Under the pieces are notes generated by a model, which did not search any database, had not been told where the DNA came from, and was given only the letters and a program-made list of their open reading frames with translations. Below, in pieces: positions 61,405 to 64,000 of a DNA stretch of 64,000 bases. The stretch's first letter is position 1; the number at the start of each line of letters is the position of its first letter. Made by a program: the position numbers and the translations under genes. Origin of the DNA: Thiosocius sp963719025 (GTDB taxonomy: Bacteria > Pseudomonadota > Gammaproteobacteria > Chromatiales > Chromatiaceae). The stretch is taken from positions 7,594 to 71,593 of the forward strand of contig CAVRBK010000042.1 in NCBI GenBank assembly GCA_963719025.1. Reading direction: 5' to 3'.

Positions 61405-61596
61405 CGGAAACGCAGAGGACGCGAAGGCGCAGAGATCTCAAAGGCCTTTAGCAGCAAGAAGGGGTACAGGATCAATTCTGCATCTGGGCCACAAGAACCG
61501 ACTCAGGGCCAAGCGACCAAGTAAACTTCTCCCACCACCCCGATTAGTGAGAGGGTCTCTGCGTCCTTTGGGCCTTTGAGCTCTCTGCGTTAATTA
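61405..61596. repeat. CGCAGAG inverted-repeat element A (MITE-like)
   Basis: Left end 'GGAAACGCAGAGGACGCGAA' and right end (minus strand) 'TAATTAACGCAGAGAGCTCA' form imperfect inverted ends around about 110 bases with no coding potential. CGCAGAG motifs recur in both arms (61409, 61428, and complement near 61557 and 61584). Similar in plan to element B at 62697. No transposase inside. Confidence 0.6.
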
Positions 61597-61622
61597 CTCG
61601 GGCTTAACCACAACGACGGGGC

Positions 61623-62546
61623 TCAGCTGTCGGAACAGCCGCCCCCAGTTGTATCGTCGCGCATCTGCTCTTCGGCCTTGGCATTGCGCGCCTCGATCTC
61701 GGCATTTGCGCGCGCCTCCCAGACCTCTTTGCGTTCTTCGACCCGCTTCTCCCAGGCCCCGCTCTTTTCCGGGATGGTTTTTTCACCGAATAGCGCCTGG
61801 CGCATCAGCTTGTTGCCCAGCTTCATCAGCGCGATATCGTCCTCGGCAACCTGTTTATACGTTTCTGCCGGCAGATCATAGGTGTTTTGGAAATTGTCGC
61901 TCATGACGAAGCGGCGCAGCATATCGAAGTTGAACGAGGCCATGAAGAAGAGCTGCAGGCTCATCTCGTTCGGTTTGCCGACACCCGGACCACCGGATTT
62001 CTTTTTCAGGATCAGTTCGTACCAGGAACGGTTGAACTCGTCGTATTCCTCGACGCCCTGCTCCTTGCGGTAGTCGCGCAAGGTGATCTCGCGCGGCTCC
62101 TCGTGACCCTTGCAGTGTGCCTCCCTGACCAGGGAATACTGCTGCTTGGACTCGTAGGTATCCTTTTCGCGCATGTTGAGCAGCGCCACCGGATAGTAAC
62201 GGCACACGGTCGGGCGATTCTCGTAGACGCCGCAGCCATTCTCACCGTCCAGGAAAAGGCAGGCGCCATCATTGTCGGTGCGCATCTTGATCCCGGGTAC
62301 GCCGTCGGCGTCGAGTTGGAAAGGCACCGTATGCGCCTTCAGGAACTCTTCGGAATTCATGCCCAGGTGCTTCTGCAGGCGCAGTACGTCGTAGGGTGCC
62401 AGGGTCACGTCGGCATGCTTGCAGCAGGCGTTGAAGCAGGAGATGCCCTTGTGACAATTGAACTGCAGGACGCTGTCTTCGGTCAGCAGGGCCGGCACGG
62501 CCGGGCTGGCAAACTGGTCGGGGATGTCGAATTTTTCGTCGCTCAT
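61623..62546 (-). CDS. YkgJ-family cysteine-cluster protein
   Basis: 307 residues from ATG 62546 (MSDEKFDIPDQF); the open frame reaches further upstream but lacks similarity. A CxxxCxxxCC-like cluster 'FNCHKGISCFNACCKHADVT' and later 'GENGCGVYENRPTVCRYYPV', the motif of YkgJ-like zinc/iron-sulfur proteins. The C-terminal 80 residues are helical and charged, ending in 'GGGCSDS'. Function unknown; it lies between aprA and the qmo operon and is flanked by two repeat elements. A link to Fe-S assembly or APS reductase is inferred only from position. Confidence 0.8.
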   Translation of the reverse strand: MSDEKFDIPDQFASPAVPALLTEDSVLQFNCHKGISCFNACCKHADVTLAPYDVLRLQKHLGMNSEEFLKAHTVPFQLDADGVPGIKMRTDNDGACLFLDGENGCGVYENRPTVCRYYPVALLNMREKDTYESKQQYSLVREAHCKGHEEPREITLRDYRKEQGVEEYDEFNRSWYELILKKKSGGPGVGKPNEMSLQLFFMASFNFDMLRRFVMSDNFQNTYDLPAETYKQVAEDDIALMKLGNKLMRQALFGEKTIPEKSGAWEKRVEERKEVWEARANAEIEARNAKAEEQMRDDTTGGGCSDS

Positions 62547-62696
62547 GGGATCGTTCCTCGGTGCAACATACGCCGCGTATCTGGGCCAGGCGTGCAAGTT
62601 AACGCATGACCGAATCTTGCAAGGGGCGGGGATTATAAGGTTTTTCTGATCTTCTTGCAGGGCTTGCCCTTGCCGGGCCATGGACGGCCCGAGTTT

Positions 62697-62931
62697 CGGG
62701 ACGCAGAGAACACAGAGGCGCAGAGGGCACAGAGATTTTTGTTGGCGAACTCGCGGCCAGCGAGAAATCAGGAATCTGCGGGGAGGGGGGAGTTTCGGTC
62801 TCTTTTACTCAGAATCGTTGTTTGTGTACCGGCTTCCTGCCAGGAATTCTTCCTTCCTCAGTACCTCATGATGTATGTCCTAAGAACTCTTCGCGTTCTC
62901 TGCGTCTCTGTGTTCTCTGTGTTTCCTACTC
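62697..62931. repeat. CGCAGAG inverted-repeat element B (MITE-like)
   Basis: Left end 'CGGGACGCAGAGAACACAGA', 'GGCGCAGAGGGCACAGAGAT'; right end, reading the minus strand, 'AACACAGAGAACACAGAGAC' and 'GCAGAGAACGCG'. Imperfect inverted ends around about 150 bases without a gene. Each arm carries four to five CRCAGAG units. Lies between the YkgJ-like gene and the aprA terminator. Confidence 0.65.
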
Positions 62932-62952
62932 GATCCAGAAAGGAAGCACATG

Positions 62953-62981
62953 AAAAAGCCGGGCACCTCGCGGTGCCCGGC
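62953..62981 (-). terminator. Rho-independent terminator of aprA
   Basis: Minus strand: GCCGGGCACC (62981-62972), loop GCGA, complement (62967-62958), then T5 (A at 62953-62957). 30 bases past the aprA stop. Confidence 0.93.
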
Positions 62982-63010
62982 CAATCAGTCGTCAGACTGT
63001 CAAGCAGTGA

Positions 63011-64000
63011 TTACTTGAACAGCTTGGACTTGTCCACCAGGTCCTTGTGGGCGCGCTTGAAGCAGGTCCAGGTCTTGGTGGTCTTGTCGTAGACCGAGTT
63101 TACGAAGCAGTGCCAGTTTTCTTCGTCCACGAAGTTCTTGTCCATGCGGTAGTAGAAACCCGGGTAACGGGACTCTTCACGGAACTGGATGTGCTTCATG
63201 TGAGCTTCAGCGGTCAGGATGCGGTGGTAGTTTTCCCACGCACGCAGCAGCTCGTGAAGGTCTTTTGCACGCATCTTCAGTGCGTCTTCCTTCAGCATTT
63301 CGAGCTTCTGCTCAGCCAGATCCAACATGTGCTCGTTGGTGGTGTAGTAGGTGGCAACACCGGCTACATACTCGTCCATGATCTTCTGCAGACGGAACTG
63401 CAGCATGCGCGGAGTGATGTAGTTCGGGTTGACGTCGATCGCCGTGGTGTAGTCCTTGTGCTCGAGGTAGGTACGAACCGGGCGGTAGATCTCTTCGATC
63501 AACTCGTCGACCGAGGTGTCGAGCTCAGGCTTCCAGTCTTTGTTGTCCATGACAAACTTGACCATCGACTTGGCACACATACGACCTTCGGCGTGCGAAC
63601 CGGAGGAGAACTTGTGACCGGATGCACCAACGCCGTCACCGGCGGTGAACAGACCCTGGATGGTGGTCATACCACGGTAGCCCCAGTTCCAGCCTTCCGG
63701 CAGGTGAGCAGGAATCTTGTCCTTCTCAGCATGCTCTTCGGTGGTCGGCGCACCAACGTCGGTCGGGCCCGACGCCCAGATACCGCAGCAGCCCGAGTGT
63801 GAACCCAGCAGGTAGGGCTCGGTAGGCATCAGCTCGGAGTTTTTCTTCTCCGGCTCGATGTTCTCGCCCGCCCAGATACCACACTGGCCGATACACATGT
63901 CGAGGAAGTCTTCCCAGGCCTCTGCTTCGAGGTGCTTGACCTCACGTGGAGACAGGGTCTCGCGCAGGTTGGCCAGAGCGGTGACGGTGTCCATCCAGAT
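63011..64000 (-). CDS. aprA: AprA, APS reductase alpha subunit (5' end beyond window)
   Basis: FAD-containing alpha subunit of adenylylsulfate reductase, here probably oxidising sulfite to APS. The C-terminal 330 residues are present: 'SHSGCCGIWASGPTDVGAPT', 'MTTIQGLFTAGDGVGASGHK', 'FSSGSHAEGRMCAKSMVKFV' (substrate/FAD region with the conserved His), 'RMLQFRLQKIMDEYVAGVAT', 'ESRYPGFYYRMDKNFVDEEN' and the end 'FKRAHKDLVDKSKLFK'. One clean frame. Beta subunit aprB, if present, lies upstream, outside the window. Confidence 0.96.
   Translation of the reverse strand: MWMDTVTALANLRETLSPREVKHLEAEAWEDFLDMCIGQCGIWAGENIEPEKKNSELMPTEPYLLGSHSGCCGIWASGPTDVGAPTTEEHAEKDKIPAHLPEGWNWGYRGMTTIQGLFTAGDGVGASGHKFSSGSHAEGRMCAKSMVKFVMDNKDWKPELDTSVDELIEEIYRPVRTYLEHKDYTTAIDVNPNYITPRMLQFRLQKIMDEYVAGVATYYTTNEHMLDLAEQKLEMLKEDALKMRAKDLHELLRAWENYHRILTAEAHMKHIQFREESRYPGFYYRMDKNFVDEENWHCFVNSVYDKTTKTWTCFKRAHKDLVDKSKLFK

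Overview
The window is high-GC DNA from a sulfur-oxidising gammaproteobacterium. The evidence is a qmoA-qmoB-hdrC-hdrB operon, a 5'-truncated aprA (APS reductase alpha), a Gly/Tyr-rich secreted protein of sulfur-globule type, and separated cbbQ-like and cbbO-like genes of the kind that activate RuBisCO in autotrophs. Housekeeping genes (UbiK, ComM/YifB, YheS-type ABC-F, PilU, SerB, YcgL, PurT, DjlA, Slp, MlaC) fit Chromatiales/Sedimenticolaceae-like bacteria. The exact genus cannot be fixed from sequence reading alone.

Layout. 1-3.6 kb: MscS channel, RimB-like retropepsin, RimK and an aspartoacylase-like enzyme. 3.6-6.3 kb (minus): a nitrogen operon (TorF-type porin, glnK, amtB) behind a sigma-54 promoter with NtrC-like sites. 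6.3-14.7 kb (plus): ubiK, a BamE-like lipid-side protein, comM, ABC-F ATPase, a zinc-ribbon membrane protein, PQQ-type sugar dehydrogenase, arfB. 14.7-17.3 kb (minus, with one small plus-strand gene): TauE-like transporter, DUF1415, MOSC protein. 17.3-28.2 kb: pilU, iron alcohol dehydrogenase, two Slp lipoproteins, ycgL-serB cluster, TylF-like methyltransferase, PilZ protein, phosphohexomutase, purT. 28.2-34.9 kb: a small membrane protein behind a second sigma-54 promoter with upstream inverted repeats, then a hybrid histidine kinase and a sigma-54-activating response regulator. 34.9-44.6 kb: lytic transglycosylase, DUF350-like protein, DjlA, CbiM-like permease, aldo/keto reductase, Rieske ferredoxin, a giant cNMP-binding/rhodanese/coiled-coil protein and a chalcone-isomerase-like protein. 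44.7-54.6 kb: HU-like protein, retropepsin, DsbA-like protein, MlaC, CbbO-like, GGDEF-EAL, hydrolase, pseudopilin, CbbQ-like. 55.2-64 kb: sulfur-oxidation genes, a YkgJ-type cysteine-cluster gene bracketed by two repeat elements, and aprA.

Working together: AprA with QmoAB/HdrCB would oxidise sulfite through APS with electrons exchanged with the quinone pool or another carrier; the globule protein would coat stored sulfur; CbbQ/O would serve carbon fixation; the amtB operon feeds nitrogen under sigma-54 control.

A strong caveat: many recognisable genes are cut by single-base frameshifts, clustered in patches (for example 0.4-3.5, 7.5-10.1, 22.4-23.0, 31.0-32.8, 45.9-46.4 and 50.3-51.0 kb), while other genes several kb long are clean. 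Protein similarity runs on across each break, so I treat them as consensus errors and annotate whole genes across them; coordinates of such genes are spans, not single open frames. No tRNA, rRNA, CRISPR array, transposase or phage gene was recognised.
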